From assembly GCF_014284175.1 (NCBI RefSeq), contig NZ_JACOGA010000005.1, positions 124,001 to 188,000 of the forward strand: a stretch of DNA of 64,000 nt. Reading direction: 5' to 3'. The position numbers and the translations under genes were made by a program. Position 1 is the first letter of the stretch. Each line of letters begins with the position of its first letter. Below are positions 28,702 through 37,978 of the stretch, piece by piece. The notes beneath the pieces are model-generated. The model was not told where the DNA came from. It saw nothing but the letters and a program-made list of their open reading frames with translations, and made no database searches. Source of the DNA: Affinundibacterium flavidum. Its GTDB lineage: Bacteria; Pseudomonadota; Gammaproteobacteria; Burkholderiales; Burkholderiaceae_D.

Positions 28702-29742
28702 ATGACATCCGCCTCTACTTCCCAAGATGCACAACGCCTGCAAGATTTAAATACTTGGCTCGCCAGCATTGCCAGCCCAAAACTTGATCTTGCCAGCCTG
28801 CGTATTGCCTCCGCCGACGCCAGCTTCCGCCGCTACTTCCGGATTGATGGCGAAGCGGAAGGCAATCGCTATACGTTCATCGTGATGGATGCGCCGCAAC
28901 CGCAAGAGGATGTCAAACCCTTTATCCAGATCGCACAACTGTTTAAACAGATTAACCTGACAGTGCCCGAAGTGTTGGCGCAAGATACTGCTCAGGGCTT
29001 TTTGTTATTGACCGATCTGGGCACCACTATGTATTCGCATGTACTCAATAGCGATACTGCGCATAAACTCTACCTGGATGCGATTGATTCTTTGATCTTG
29101 TTGCAAACCCAAAGCCAACCCGATGTTTTGCCAGAATACGACCGAGAATTCTTACAACGCGAATTGATGATTTTCCCTGAGTGGTATATCAATAAGCATT
29201 TGGGCGTGACACTAACCGCAGCGCAAGAAGCCAGTTTGCAGCAAGTGTTTGACGCCTTGCTGGCGAATATCGTGGCGCAACCGCAAGTCTTTGTACACCG
29301 CGATTTTCATTCGCGCAATCTGATGTTGATGGACAAAGCTAATCCCGGCATTCTGGATTTCCAAGGCGCGCTGTATGGTCCTCTGACCTACGATCTGGTG
29401 TCTCTGTTGCGTGACGCCTATGTGCAATGGGATGAAGAAATGGTACTCGACTGGGCAATTCGTTACTGGGAAAAAGCCAAGAAGGCAGGCTTACCAGTCG
29501 CACCTGATATCGACAGTTTTTACCGCGATTTTGAATTCATGGGCTTACAACGCCATTTGAAAATTCTCGGCATCTTCGCTCGCCTCGCCCACCGTGATGG
29601 CAAACAGCATTACCTCGACGATATGCCAACCGTGATGGAATACGTGCGCAAAACATCGCATCGCTATAAAGAATTGATCCCGCTATTGCGCTTATTAGAT
29701 GTGCTAGAAGAAACCGCGCCCAAGTTTGGCTATACATTTTAA
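28702..29742 (+). CDS. amgK: N-acetylmuramate/N-acetylglucosamine kinase
   Basis: 346 residues of the aminoglycoside-phosphotransferase fold. The catalytic loop is VHRDFHSRNLML (near residue 200) and the metal site ILDFQGALYGP follows. In Pseudomonas, AmgK phosphorylates MurNAc at C1 for recycling; the immediate neighbour here is murU, 18 bases downstream, which supports this assignment over other APH-like kinases. Cytoplasmic. Confidence 0.9.
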   Translation: MTSASTSQDAQRLQDLNTWLASIASPKLDLASLRIASADASFRRYFRIDGEAEGNRYTFIVMDAPQPQEDVKPFIQIAQLFKQINLTVPEVLAQDTAQGFLLLTDLGTTMYSHVLNSDTAHKLYLDAIDSLILLQTQSQPDVLPEYDREFLQRELMIFPEWYINKHLGVTLTAAQEASLQQVFDALLANIVAQPQVFVHRDFHSRNLMLMDKANPGILDFQGALYGPLTYDLVSLLRDAYVQWDEEMVLDWAIRYWEKAKKAGLPVAPDIDSFYRDFEFMGLQRHLKILGIFARLAHRDGKQHYLDDMPTVMEYVRKTSHRYKELIPLLRLLDVLEETAPKFGYTF

Positions 29743-29760
29743 TTACACTCAGGTTCTCCG

Positions 29761-30519
29761 ATGAAAGCAATGATATTGGCAGCTGGTCGCGGTGAGCGCA
29801 TGCGACCTTTAACCGACACCTGCCCAAAACCTTTGTTGAAGGTGCGTGGTCGGCCTTTGATTGTTTGGCATATTTTGAATCTGGTCAAAGCGGGCATCAC
29901 CGACATTGTCATCAATCACGCTCATCTCGGTCAAATGATCGTTGACGCCCTCGGTGATGGTAGCAAATATGGCGCTAAGCTGACTTACTCAGCGGAAGAG
30001 ACCGCCCTAGAAACTGCCGGTGGCATTGCCAAAGCGCTGCCCTTGCTCAGTGATGGGATAGAGCCTTTTATCGTCGTCTCGGGTGATATTTATATTCCGC
30101 ATTTTAATTTTGCAGAATGCCTGAACACACTGGAAGATAAAGATATGTGGGGCAATCCGCACCCTCTTGATCAGCGTGATGTGGCTTGGTTATACATGGT
30201 AAAAAATCCTGAATTTCACCCACAAGGTGATTTTTCTTTGAGTCTGATGGGGCTTAAAAATGAAGTGCGCGCCGATATGCAAAGACTGACGTTTGGCAAT
30301 ATCGGTGTCTATCGTCCAGAAATGTTTGCGGGTATTCAAGCTGGTACTCACGCTAAGTTAGCGCCGATTTTGCGCAACTATGCTGATCGAGGTCAACTCG
30401 GCGGCGAACTTTATCGCGGAGAATGGCATAACGTTGGTACGCCGGAACAGTTAGCTGCGCTAAATACACCTATCCGTGTATCGGCGCCCCCTCACCTGTC
30501 AAACGATCAAACACACTAA
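29761..30519 (+). CDS. murU: N-acetylmuramate alpha-1-phosphate uridylyltransferase
   Basis: 252 residues of the sugar nucleotidyltransferase fold. It starts with the nucleotide-binding loop ILAAGRGERMRPLT and PKPLL, and has VVSGDIY (metal Asp) and a C-terminal WHNVGTPEQL. It is shorter than GlmU or RfbA and lacks an acyltransferase domain. Paired with amgK, it should make UDP-MurNAc from MurNAc-1-phosphate and UTP, feeding salvaged MurNAc back to MurC. Confidence 0.9.
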   Translation: MKAMILAAGRGERMRPLTDTCPKPLLKVRGRPLIVWHILNLVKAGITDIVINHAHLGQMIVDALGDGSKYGAKLTYSAEETALETAGGIAKALPLLSDGIEPFIVVSGDIYIPHFNFAECLNTLEDKDMWGNPHPLDQRDVAWLYMVKNPEFHPQGDFSLSLMGLKNEVRADMQRLTFGNIGVYRPEMFAGIQAGTHAKLAPILRNYADRGQLGGELYRGEWHNVGTPEQLAALNTPIRVSAPPHLSNDQTH

Positions 30520-30533
30520 GCACAGTAATCACT

Positions 30534-31703
30534 ATGGCGAGTTTCACACCCATTGCAATTTGCGGTGCAGGACCAGTCGGACAAGCGCTGGCACTGATGT
30601 TACTGCAACGTGGCATCGCTGCCGCGGATATAGTATTGCTAGAAGCGAAAACACGTGAGCAAGCCAGCAGAGATGCACGTTCGATTGCACTCTCGCATGG
30701 CAGCCAACAATTACTCAAAGCGATTCATGCGCCAGTTGAAAAATCGACGGCGATCAGAGAAATTCACGTATCAAGACGCGCCCACTTTGGACGTTGTCTA
30801 ATACAAGCGAATGAATATCGCTTACCTGCACTCGGTTATGTGGCGCGTTATGCCGACATCTTAGCGCCACTGGAAGCCGCTATAGCACGATCAGGAATTC
30901 AGTTACTTCGCCCGGTACTAGTGAACGATTGCAATGAACAAACTGATGGCATCACGCTCACTTTTGAGAATGGCACTCAACATCGCTGCCAACTTTTAAT
31001 ACAAGCAGAAGGCGGCACTTTTGGCAGTCAGGTACAAGGTACGCAACATCATGACTACCAGCAAACCGCCGTGGTCAGCCACCTACTGTGTGACCAGCCA
31101 ATTGCGCATCGTGCTTTTGAACGCTTTACCGAACAAGGTCCACTTGCACTCTTGCCACAAGAGGATGGGTACGCTTTAGTCTGGTGCGTTCGGCCAGAAA
31201 CAGCGGTCACATTAACATCGTTGGACGAAGCAAAATTTTTGAACGAATTACAACATGCCTTTGGAAACCGCTTAGGTAAATTCACCCAAGCCAGTCCTCG
31301 TTTTAGTTTTCCGTTGGGACTAAATGCACAAGTAGACGGCAACAACAAACGTAGCGTAAGAATAGGTAATGCAGCACAAACCCTGCATCCTGTAGCCGGC
31401 CAAGGACTCAATCTCGGACTGCGCGATGCCCAAGTACTAACCCAAGCGATTGTGGCAGTGCAGTTCCATCACAAGGATGAAGCTGCACAAATCCAGAACG
31501 CCTTAAATCGCTTCTCGCAGCTGCGTGCAATCGATAGAAAAACAAGCATACGTCTTACCGACACCATGGCGCGTGTCTTTGCCAGCAGCCCCGACGGCAG
31601 TATCACACAAAGTTTGCTAGGCGCGGGCTTGGGGGCACTCGATATCGTTAGCCCGCTTAAGAAAATATTGGCCGAACAAATGATGTTTGGCTGGCGACAG
31701 TAA
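30534..31703 (+). CDS. ubiH: 2-octaprenyl-6-methoxyphenol hydroxylase (UbiH)
   Basis: 389 residues, an FAD-dependent aromatic hydroxylase. The dinucleotide-binding loop is ICGAGPVGQALALML, and the second FAD motif reads GNAAQTLHPVAGQGLNLG. GNAAQTLHP (rather than GDAAHxxxP) is, from memory, the particular form found in UbiH itself, so I name it so. It hydroxylates the ubiquinone ring. It starts 14 bases after murU. In several relatives a pepP gene lies just before ubiH; none is here. A second UbiH/F-family gene is at 36602-37807. Confidence 0.85.
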   Translation: MASFTPIAICGAGPVGQALALMLLQRGIAAADIVLLEAKTREQASRDARSIALSHGSQQLLKAIHAPVEKSTAIREIHVSRRAHFGRCLIQANEYRLPALGYVARYADILAPLEAAIARSGIQLLRPVLVNDCNEQTDGITLTFENGTQHRCQLLIQAEGGTFGSQVQGTQHHDYQQTAVVSHLLCDQPIAHRAFERFTEQGPLALLPQEDGYALVWCVRPETAVTLTSLDEAKFLNELQHAFGNRLGKFTQASPRFSFPLGLNAQVDGNNKRSVRIGNAAQTLHPVAGQGLNLGLRDAQVLTQAIVAVQFHHKDEAAQIQNALNRFSQLRAIDRKTSIRLTDTMARVFASSPDGSITQSLLGAGLGALDIVSPLKKILAEQMMFGWRQ

Positions 31704-31799
31704 TCAAGTCGATACAAGCTCATGCATTGAATGAGAAAAGCGAATAAGAAATTTAGCAATGAGTTTGGCAATAATACTTGCTAATATTTTATTGGTGCT

Positions 31800-31832
31800 T
31801 TGGTAGTAATTTGGCAGTAATTTGTTAGTATA
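31800..31832. repeat. 11-bp tandem repeat, three copies, upstream of peroxiredoxin
   Basis: TTGGTAGTAAT, TTGGCAGTAAT and TTGTTAGTATA follow each other without gaps about 125 bases before the peroxiredoxin ATG. The 11-bp spacing puts each copy on the same face of the helix, as expected for a regulator-binding array; this is inference only. Confidence 0.6.
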
Positions 31833-31955
31833 CATAGTGAAATACGCAGTGAAGTAAGTAATTGATTTTTTCCTGTATTTTCTACATTGACCATTTTTGA
31901 TCGACGGTAGAAAACCGCAGAGACCCCAGCAAGAAAAAACTTAAAGGAGCTTTTT

Positions 31956-32615
31956 ATGTCACTTCGCATCAACGATACCGCACCAAATTTCACCGCTCAA
32001 ACGACACACGGCACAATCGATTTCCATCAATGGGTAGGCGATCAATGGGCGGTTTTATTTTCTCATCCAAAAGACTTCACGCCAGTTTGCACTACTGAAT
32101 TGGGTTATATGGCAAAAATCGAACCCGAATTCACTAAGCGCAATACTAAGTTGATCGGACTCTCGATTGACCCAGTCGACAACCACAGCAAATGGGCTGC
32201 CGACATCCTTGAAACTCAGGGTGCAGAAGTGAAATACCCAATGATAGGCGACACCGATTTAGCAGTCGCAAAGTTATACAATATGTTGCCTGCTGATGAA
32301 GCTGGCACTTCTGAAGGTCGCACAGCCGCCACCAATGCCACCGTGCGTTCTGTATTCATTATTGGTCCGGATAAAAAAATTAAATTGATGCTGACTTATC
32401 CTATGACCACAGGCCGCAACTTTGACGAAATTTTGCGCGTGCTTGATTCCATGCAATTGACTGCAAAATTCAAAGTAGCGACCCCAGTCAATTGGAAAAA
32501 TGGCGACGACGTAATTATTGCCGGATCCGTATCTGATGAAGATGCGAAAAAGACTTACCCAGATGGCTGGTCTGCTCCTAAGCCATACCTGCGCATAGTG
32601 AAGCAACCAAGCTAA
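31956..32615 (+). CDS. 1-Cys peroxiredoxin (Prx6 family)
   Basis: 219 residues. The peroxidatic Cys is in FTPVCTTELGYM (about residue 45), with the upstream FSHPKDF. The long C-terminal domain after about residue 160 (TPVNWKNGDDVII, then YPDGWSAPKPYLR) marks the Prx6/1-Cys type. It reduces peroxides in the cytoplasm. A strong Shine-Dalgarno AAAGGAG lies before the ATG, and a terminator follows the stop, so the gene is a single unit. The upstream 11-bp repeat may be regulatory. Confidence 0.93.
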   Translation: MSLRINDTAPNFTAQTTHGTIDFHQWVGDQWAVLFSHPKDFTPVCTTELGYMAKIEPEFTKRNTKLIGLSIDPVDNHSKWAADILETQGAEVKYPMIGDTDLAVAKLYNMLPADEAGTSEGRTAATNATVRSVFIIGPDKKIKLMLTYPMTTGRNFDEILRVLDSMQLTAKFKVATPVNWKNGDDVIIAGSVSDEDAKKTYPDGWSAPKPYLRIVKQPS

Positions 32616-32662
32616 GTATTTGCTGCGCTTTCGAAACTCAGTTCAGAATTGAGTTCAGAAAA

Positions 32663-32694
32663 AAGAACGGCTCGAAATTCGAGCCGTTTTTCTT
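32663..32694. terminator. bidirectional intrinsic terminator
   Basis: Arms ACGGCTCGAA and TTCGAGCCGT, flanked by an A-rich 5' side and a T-rich 3' side, so it works in both directions. It ends the peroxiredoxin gene (plus) and the M61 peptidase gene (minus). Confidence 0.9.
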
Positions 32695-32713
32695 TGTGTG
32701 AATTGTTCCTGCA

Positions 32714-34528
32714 TCAATGCGAAGGTCGCTTCAATGAAGATGTTTTCTTACTGTTTTCAACGACGGTTAAATTAAAATTCGGCGTGTCATCGGCTTGCAA
32801 TTTAAGATTAACACTCAACAATTCATCGCGACGGAAAGCGTGTATCTGCACCGTGTCGCCCACGCTGTAAGCCGTCAGCAAATTACTCAAGCCATTTGCT
32901 ACATCGGCTGCGGTCACGCGCAAACCATTGAGCGCGACTAAGAGATCACCAGCCGACAATCCCGCTTTATGTGCGGCACCATGTTCATACACATGCGCCA
33001 ATTTACAATCTGCGCCACTCTTAGCCAAGCGTACATTCAAAGATGCTTTCTTCGCGCTATTTGCATCAACGCACGCCACTGCAAAATCTGCATACAATTT
33101 TGCCAGCGGTAGGTCTTCTGTACCCTTAATGTATTTGTCGATAAAGCGTTTGATATTAAGACCCGTGACTTGCTCAACCAGGCTTGCGAATTCATCTTCA
33201 CCTAAGCCTTGTTGCTTACCGGATGACGCTTTCGCATAAAAATCTTTACCAAATTTTTTCCACAATGCGCGCATTACATCATCGAGCGACTTTTTGCCCT
33301 GAGTTTCTGCACGTATGCTCAGATCAAGGCCGAGCGCGACTAAAGAACCTTTCGCGTAATAGCTAACGATGGCGTTCGGTGAGTTTTCATCTTGACGGTA
33401 ATACTTAGTCCAGGCATCAAAGCTAGAATCGGCCAGACTTTGTTTTTTGCGCCCACTGCCGCGTTGTACGGCATTGATCGTTTTTGCGATCAGCTTCAGG
33501 TAGGCGTCTTCTTCAATCAAACCACAGCGACACAAAATCAAGTCATCGTAATAACTAGTGAAGCCTTCAAACAACCATAGCAAACTGGTGTAATTTTCTT
33601 GACTTAAATCGTAATCTGCAAATGCGGCAGGCTTAATGCGCTTCACATTCCAGGTGTGAAAATATTCATGACTGCACAAGGCCAAGAAGCTACGATAGCC
33701 TTCGCTCATGCTGACATCATTCTTGGTCGGTAAGTCGGCACGATTACAAATCAATGCAGTCGATGCACGATGCTCTAAACCGCCATAACCGTCACCGACC
33801 GCCATCGTCATAAAGACATAGCGCGACATCGGCGCTTGTTTACTACGTGGTTCAAAGAAGGCGATTTCGGTTTCACAAATTTTTTGCAAATCTTTCGCAA
33901 TACGCGCGAGATCGAGATTCGGCACCTTGCCCGTCACCACAAAATCATGCGGTATGCCATGCGCCTTAAAGCTGACCAAGGCAAATTCACCCATCTCTAC
34001 CGGATGATCGATTAAGTCATCATAATCAGTGGCAATATAGGAGCCGAAGCCATAACGCTTAGCTTTTAATTCAGGTAAAGATGTCGCGACTCGCCAGTTC
34101 TTTGCCGCTGCATCAACTGGTTTTTGAATCTCCAATTCATGACAGACATGCTCTTGTCCATGTACTTGCAAAAATACACTGGTGCCGTTGAAGAAACCAT
34201 GACTCTGATCCAAATGCGCAGCGCGCACTGATAAATCCCAGGCATACACTTCGTACGAAATCTGCAGCGCACCATCGCATGGTGCGGCCTGCCAACTCGT
34301 CTTATTTAATTTTTTCAGCGCGATTTTTTTGCCATTGGTCGTGGCGCTGATACGAATAATATTCCGGGCGAACTCACGCACCATATAGCTGCCAGGTATC
34401 CACACCGGCAAAGAAACAATTTGTCCAGCCGGATCGGGTGCTGCAATCGTCAACGTGACTTGAAATAAATGCGCGGCCAAATCATGGGGAACGATGCTGT
34501 AATGCACAGCAGGAACTTGCTTAGTCAT
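32714..34528 (-). CDS. M61-family aminopeptidase with PDZ domain
   Basis: 604 residues. The peptidase motif is HEYFHTWNVKRI near residue 282, followed by WLFEGFTSYYDD with the third zinc ligand Glu. An N-terminal beta domain precedes it, and a PDZ domain (about 510-590: EHGAAHKAGLSAGDLLVALNG) closes the protein, as in glycyl aminopeptidases of Sphingomonas and homologues. No signal peptide is seen. It is the last gene of a minus-strand group that runs from the UbiH/F-family gene through dsbC. Confidence 0.9.
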   Translation of the reverse strand: MTKQVPAVHYSIVPHDLAAHLFQVTLTIAAPDPAGQIVSLPVWIPGSYMVREFARNIIRISATTNGKKIALKKLNKTSWQAAPCDGALQISYEVYAWDLSVRAAHLDQSHGFFNGTSVFLQVHGQEHVCHELEIQKPVDAAAKNWRVATSLPELKAKRYGFGSYIATDYDDLIDHPVEMGEFALVSFKAHGIPHDFVVTGKVPNLDLARIAKDLQKICETEIAFFEPRSKQAPMSRYVFMTMAVGDGYGGLEHRASTALICNRADLPTKNDVSMSEGYRSFLALCSHEYFHTWNVKRIKPAAFADYDLSQENYTSLLWLFEGFTSYYDDLILCRCGLIEEDAYLKLIAKTINAVQRGSGRKKQSLADSSFDAWTKYYRQDENSPNAIVSYYAKGSLVALGLDLSIRAETQGKKSLDDVMRALWKKFGKDFYAKASSGKQQGLGEDEFASLVEQVTGLNIKRFIDKYIKGTEDLPLAKLYADFAVACVDANSAKKASLNVRLAKSGADCKLAHVYEHGAAHKAGLSAGDLLVALNGLRVTAADVANGLSNLLTAYSVGDTVQIHAFRRDELLSVNLKLQADDTPNFNLTVVENSKKTSSLKRPSH

Positions 34529-34543
34529 GATTGTTCTTCCCTG

Positions 34544-34999
34544 TTATAAACGAATATTTGCAGCGAGGAAGGTGAACACTTGTGTCGTCACCACGACAGC
34601 GGTTAGGCGGAAACGCAATTCCACAAACCACGCCGGCATAGCAAAGCGCTGATACATGCGTTTATCGTATTGATAAGAATAGATGAAAGCCGCCATTTGC
34701 ACCAAGAAACCGATCACCGTCATTTGCGACATCGCGAACCAGGCAATAATGACTGGCAACACCCCCGATAACAAATCACGTTTCGCATCTTGCGCACTAC
34801 GCTCTTTGCCTATCAATGCCAAACCCCAATGCAAGCCACCGAGAAATCCCAGGATTGCAATCCCGTACACCAACTGCGCTTCGACAAAGAACGGCATCCA
34901 TTCTGGATGCACTATCCAGCACAGCAAAGTTAATAAGACGAAAGGGATCAAACCAAGCAAGCCGAGGCGCGTGGCAAATTGTTTATCAAGATTATCCAT
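34544..34999 (-). CDS. DUF3429-type membrane protein
   Basis: 151 residues from the ATG at 34999. The frame reaches back to a TTG at 35152 but gives a non-hydrophobic extension the family lacks, so I reject it. Four hydrophobic segments are visible at about residues 11-29, 37-57, 75-90 and 92-110, with the GGLHWGLAL motif typical of the family. Function unknown. It lies 15 bases upstream of the M61 gene on the same strand. Confidence 0.75.
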   Translation of the reverse strand: MDNLDKQFATRLGLLGLIPFVLLTLLCWIVHPEWMPFFVEAQLVYGIAILGFLGGLHWGLALIGKERSAQDAKRDLLSGVLPVIIAWFAMSQMTVIGFLVQMAAFIYSYQYDKRMYQRFAMPAWFVELRFRLTAVVVTTQVFTFLAANIRL

Positions 35000-35167
35000 A
35001 TCAGGCGCAAAAAGATCGCGTCGCAGCGAAGGTAGAAAGAAAGGCGCTATTTTAGGCGAAATAGCAGGGGCTTGCGATGATTTACGATGAAAGTCAGGGA
35101 ACTTATTTACTGCGCACACAGTATGTGAACTAAATGCGCCAAATAAGCGCAATTATGCAAAAATCAC

Positions 35168-35752
35168 TTAATGCAAATCCTCGGGCAGATCGATGTCACG
35201 CAAAATACCGGGATCATCGACGATCAACTCTGTCACAGGCAAGCTCTGCAATAACTGGCGCGCACCGCGGTCGCCCTCTAATTGACTCAGCTCCTGACTA
35301 TATTTTTTAGCAAAACCGACTGGATTGCCACGCTGCCCGGCAAAAGTGGGCACCACAATCTGTGCGCCCTCTGCCAAACTTGATGCAATTGCCTGAATTG
35401 TCTCGACACGTATGAACGGCATATCGGCTAAAACGATAATAAAAGCGTCAGCCTCTATCGGCAGATGCTGCAAGCCTGTACGTAATGAATTGGACATTCC
35501 CCATGGTGCATCTTCGCAGACCACGACTGGTATATCTAACATCTTGAGAGAATCTTGTACGGAGTCAGCGTCGCGTGCCACTACTGCGATGGTATGTGGC
35601 AAGACCTGTTGTAAATTCGTGGCGCTAGTCGTCACAATATTGCGCCCGTCAGGCAATTGCTGCAAAAGTTTATGCCGCAAACCGCTGGCATCAAAGCGTT
35701 TCCCCTGCCCGGCGGCCAATAAGATACCGTAACAGAGGAAAGGTTTGGGCAT
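35168..35752 (-). CDS. MobA/MocA-like nucleotidyltransferase
   Basis: 194 residues starting with the nucleotide-binding loop GILLAAGQGKRFDASG and HKLL. A metal site IIVLADMPF and the later VVPTFAGQRGNPVGF match MocA/MobA-like transferases that attach CMP or GMP to molybdenum cofactor. No molybdoenzyme gene is adjacent, so the substrate remains inferred. Starts 52 bases after dsbC on the same strand. Confidence 0.85.
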   Translation of the reverse strand: MPKPFLCYGILLAAGQGKRFDASGLRHKLLQQLPDGRNIVTTSATNLQQVLPHTIAVVARDADSVQDSLKMLDIPVVVCEDAPWGMSNSLRTGLQHLPIEADAFIIVLADMPFIRVETIQAIASSLAEGAQIVVPTFAGQRGNPVGFAKKYSQELSQLEGDRGARQLLQSLPVTELIVDDPGILRDIDLPEDLH

Positions 35753-35804
35753 GTTGAAGTGAAGGTTGGGAATTGCTCAGCGAAAACTCAGTGATGTGCC
35801 AACA

Positions 35805-36560
35805 TTACTTCGCCGCCACTGCGGGAGCAGAAGTTTTCAGGCTGGCAAATTTCTCTTCCAAGGCTTTCACATCTACCATACCTGGCAAACGTGAACCATC
35901 GGTAAAGATCACTGTCGGGGTACCAGAAACGCGCATTTTTTTGCCCAATGCCAGTACTTTTTCATGCGGAGCCGTACAGCTAGCGGCAGCAGCTGGTGCT
36001 ACTTTTCCATTCAACATCCAATCATCCCAGGCCTTACTACGATCAGAAGAACACCAGATGTCACGCGACTTCGCAATCGAATCGTCGGCCAAAATGTTAT
36101 ACATAAATGTGTAAACAGTGATGTTATCAACCGTTTGCAAAGTCTTTCTGAATTTTTTGCAATAGCCACAATTCGGATCTTCAAAAATCGCAATCACGCG
36201 CTTGCCATCCCCTTTTACATATTTGACAGCGGCATCTAAAGGCAATTCAGAAAAATTTACCCGATTTAACTCATCAGTACGTTGTTTAGTGAAATTCACC
36301 GTGCCTTTGATGTCGATGACACTGCCAACAAAAACATATTTTGCTTTTTCATCGGTGTACACAATTTCATTGCCCATGCGCACTTCATACAAACCGCCAT
36401 ACGGTGTCTTGGTGACGGAATCCACCTTGACGCCACCGCCAATATTCGCGGACACCATTTTTTTGATATATTCCTCGGTCTGCGATTGCGCATGAGCTAA
36501 ACCCGCAAAACCTACCGTCATCAGCGCAGTAACAGCGAGCGCAACAAAATTCTTTTTCAT
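35805..36560 (-). CDS. dsbC: thiol:disulfide interchange protein DsbC
   Basis: 251 residues from the ATG at 36560 (GAGAG lies before it; an earlier in-frame codon at 36584 adds an unnecessary extension). Signal peptide MKKNFVALAVTALMTVGFAG ends at AHAQ. An N-terminal dimerisation domain is followed by the thioredoxin domain with EDPNCGYCKKF (near residue 129) and the cis-Pro loop SGTPTVIF. It isomerises wrong disulfides in periplasmic proteins. The wider order with the UbiH/F-family and M61 genes is one I recall from Burkholderiales. Confidence 0.94.
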   Translation of the reverse strand: MKKNFVALAVTALMTVGFAGLAHAQSQTEEYIKKMVSANIGGGVKVDSVTKTPYGGLYEVRMGNEIVYTDEKAKYVFVGSVIDIKGTVNFTKQRTDELNRVNFSELPLDAAVKYVKGDGKRVIAIFEDPNCGYCKKFRKTLQTVDNITVYTFMYNILADDSIAKSRDIWCSSDRSKAWDDWMLNGKVAPAAAASCTAPHEKVLALGKKMRVSGTPTVIFTDGSRLPGMVDVKALEEKFASLKTSAPAVAAK

Positions 36561-36601
36561 AATAACTCTCTCAAATATTCTCAAATAATTTCATACTTTG
36601 A

Positions 36602-37807
36602 TTATTTTCCCATCGCGTGAGAAATCAATTTTCTTTTTAGGACAGGTAAGCTGTTCAGTAAGTTCATTCCCACATTGCGCGCCAGACGAACGGCAGGAAA
36701 TGGGCTACCAAAGAGTCGCGCCAGCCCATCCGTCGTGATTTGCATCAACGCGACTTCTTCACTACGAGCGCGCCGATAACGACTCAACAAGCGCGCATCT
36801 CCACAATCTCTATGTGCTTCGCGTTCATTCAAAATCTTCAATAATGCCTGCACATCGCCAAAACCCAAATTCATGCCATGTCCAGCCAAAGGATGAACTG
36901 CATGCGCCGCATCGCCAATTAAAGCGATCCGCTCCGCCACCATGCTATGTGGACGAATCAGTCGCAAAGGAAAAGCTTTAATCGCTTCTGGTTGCAAAGG
37001 CCTTAATTGTCCCAAAGCTGACGCAGCAAAAGGTGCCAGGCGTTGCGTCAATTCTTCTAAAGAACCGTGCATCAACTCCGCCGCCAGTGCATCAGGTGCC
37101 GACCATACCAAGGACACCTGATTGCCGGGTAGAGGTAATAGAGCAATGATGCCCTGCTCTTCCACAAACCACTGACGAGCAATACCATGATGCGGCTTTT
37201 CGCAAGCAAAATTCGTCACCACGCCTCGCTGCCCGTACGAACGATAATCTAAACCGATATCAGCCTGACCTCGCACCCATGACTGCGCACCATCCGCCCC
37301 AAGGATCAACTGCGCCTGAATTTGCCGACCATCAACCAAATTAATACAGGCACAATTCAAATCGGTAATCAGTTTTTCTGCTTGACCAGTTACATATTGA
37401 ATATTCGGCGCAAAATCTAGGGCAGCATCCAATGCATGATTCAAATTACTATCTTCAACTATCCACGCCAGCTCATTGATATACGCACCATAAGCATCAA
37501 AATCGAGCTTGCCATCGACCGCTTCGGCCGCATCATGCACTTGCATCGCAGTCACTGGCGCAATCCGTGCCGCATCCAGAGCACCCCAGACTTTAAGGCT
37601 ATCGAGTAAATCATGCGCAACATGATTCAAGGCAAAGACCCGCACATCCCATTCATTAGGCAAGGCCCGTGCAGCATTGCGCGGCGTCGCAGCAGCTCTC
37701 AACAAAGTCACCGACAAATCCGCCTGCGCCAAACCCAAAGCCGCAGCCTTACCCACCGCACCATCGCCAACCACACAAATATCCGAAAGAATCACCTGAT
37801 GACTCAT
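36602..37807 (-). CDS. UbiH/UbiF-family FAD-dependent hydroxylase
   Basis: 401 residues. FAD motifs: VVGDGAVGKAAALGLAQ at the N-terminus (GxGxxG with Asp at the second position), VLGADGAQSWVRG-type DG motif mid-protein, and LIGDAAHAVHPLAGHGMNLG. It belongs with UbiF/UbiI/UbiM-like ring hydroxylases of ubiquinone synthesis. Compared with ubiH at 30534 it has the GDAAH form, so it likely hydroxylates a different ring position. AAAGG precedes the ATG. First gene of the minus-strand dsbC-M61 group. Confidence 0.85.
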   Translation of the reverse strand: MSHQVILSDICVVGDGAVGKAAALGLAQADLSVTLLRAAATPRNAARALPNEWDVRVFALNHVAHDLLDSLKVWGALDAARIAPVTAMQVHDAAEAVDGKLDFDAYGAYINELAWIVEDSNLNHALDAALDFAPNIQYVTGQAEKLITDLNCACINLVDGRQIQAQLILGADGAQSWVRGQADIGLDYRSYGQRGVVTNFACEKPHHGIARQWFVEEQGIIALLPLPGNQVSLVWSAPDALAAELMHGSLEELTQRLAPFAASALGQLRPLQPEAIKAFPLRLIRPHSMVAERIALIGDAAHAVHPLAGHGMNLGFGDVQALLKILNEREAHRDCGDARLLSRYRRARSEEVALMQITTDGLARLFGSPFPAVRLARNVGMNLLNSLPVLKRKLISHAMGK

Positions 37808-37939
37808 GGCTAACCTTTATATAACAGAACCCAGCAAAACCCGCATTCGCCGCCTATTATACGTGAGCCAATTCTCTTATTAAGAATGCCTTGATATCTA
37901 CTGATATGAGCTTATCGATAAGGTCAAAACAGAAATTAT

Positions 37940-37968
37940 TTGCTTTTTCGAAGATAAGTGTCTATAAT
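37940..37968 (+). promoter_or_regulatory. sigma-70 promoter of tRNA-Phe
   Basis: TTGCTT (37940-37945) and a perfect TATAAT (37963-37968) are separated by 17 bases. The mature tRNA starts 11 bases after the -10 box, so the 5' leader would be only a few nucleotides. Confidence 0.8.
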
Positions 37969-37978
37969 TCTTGGTCTT

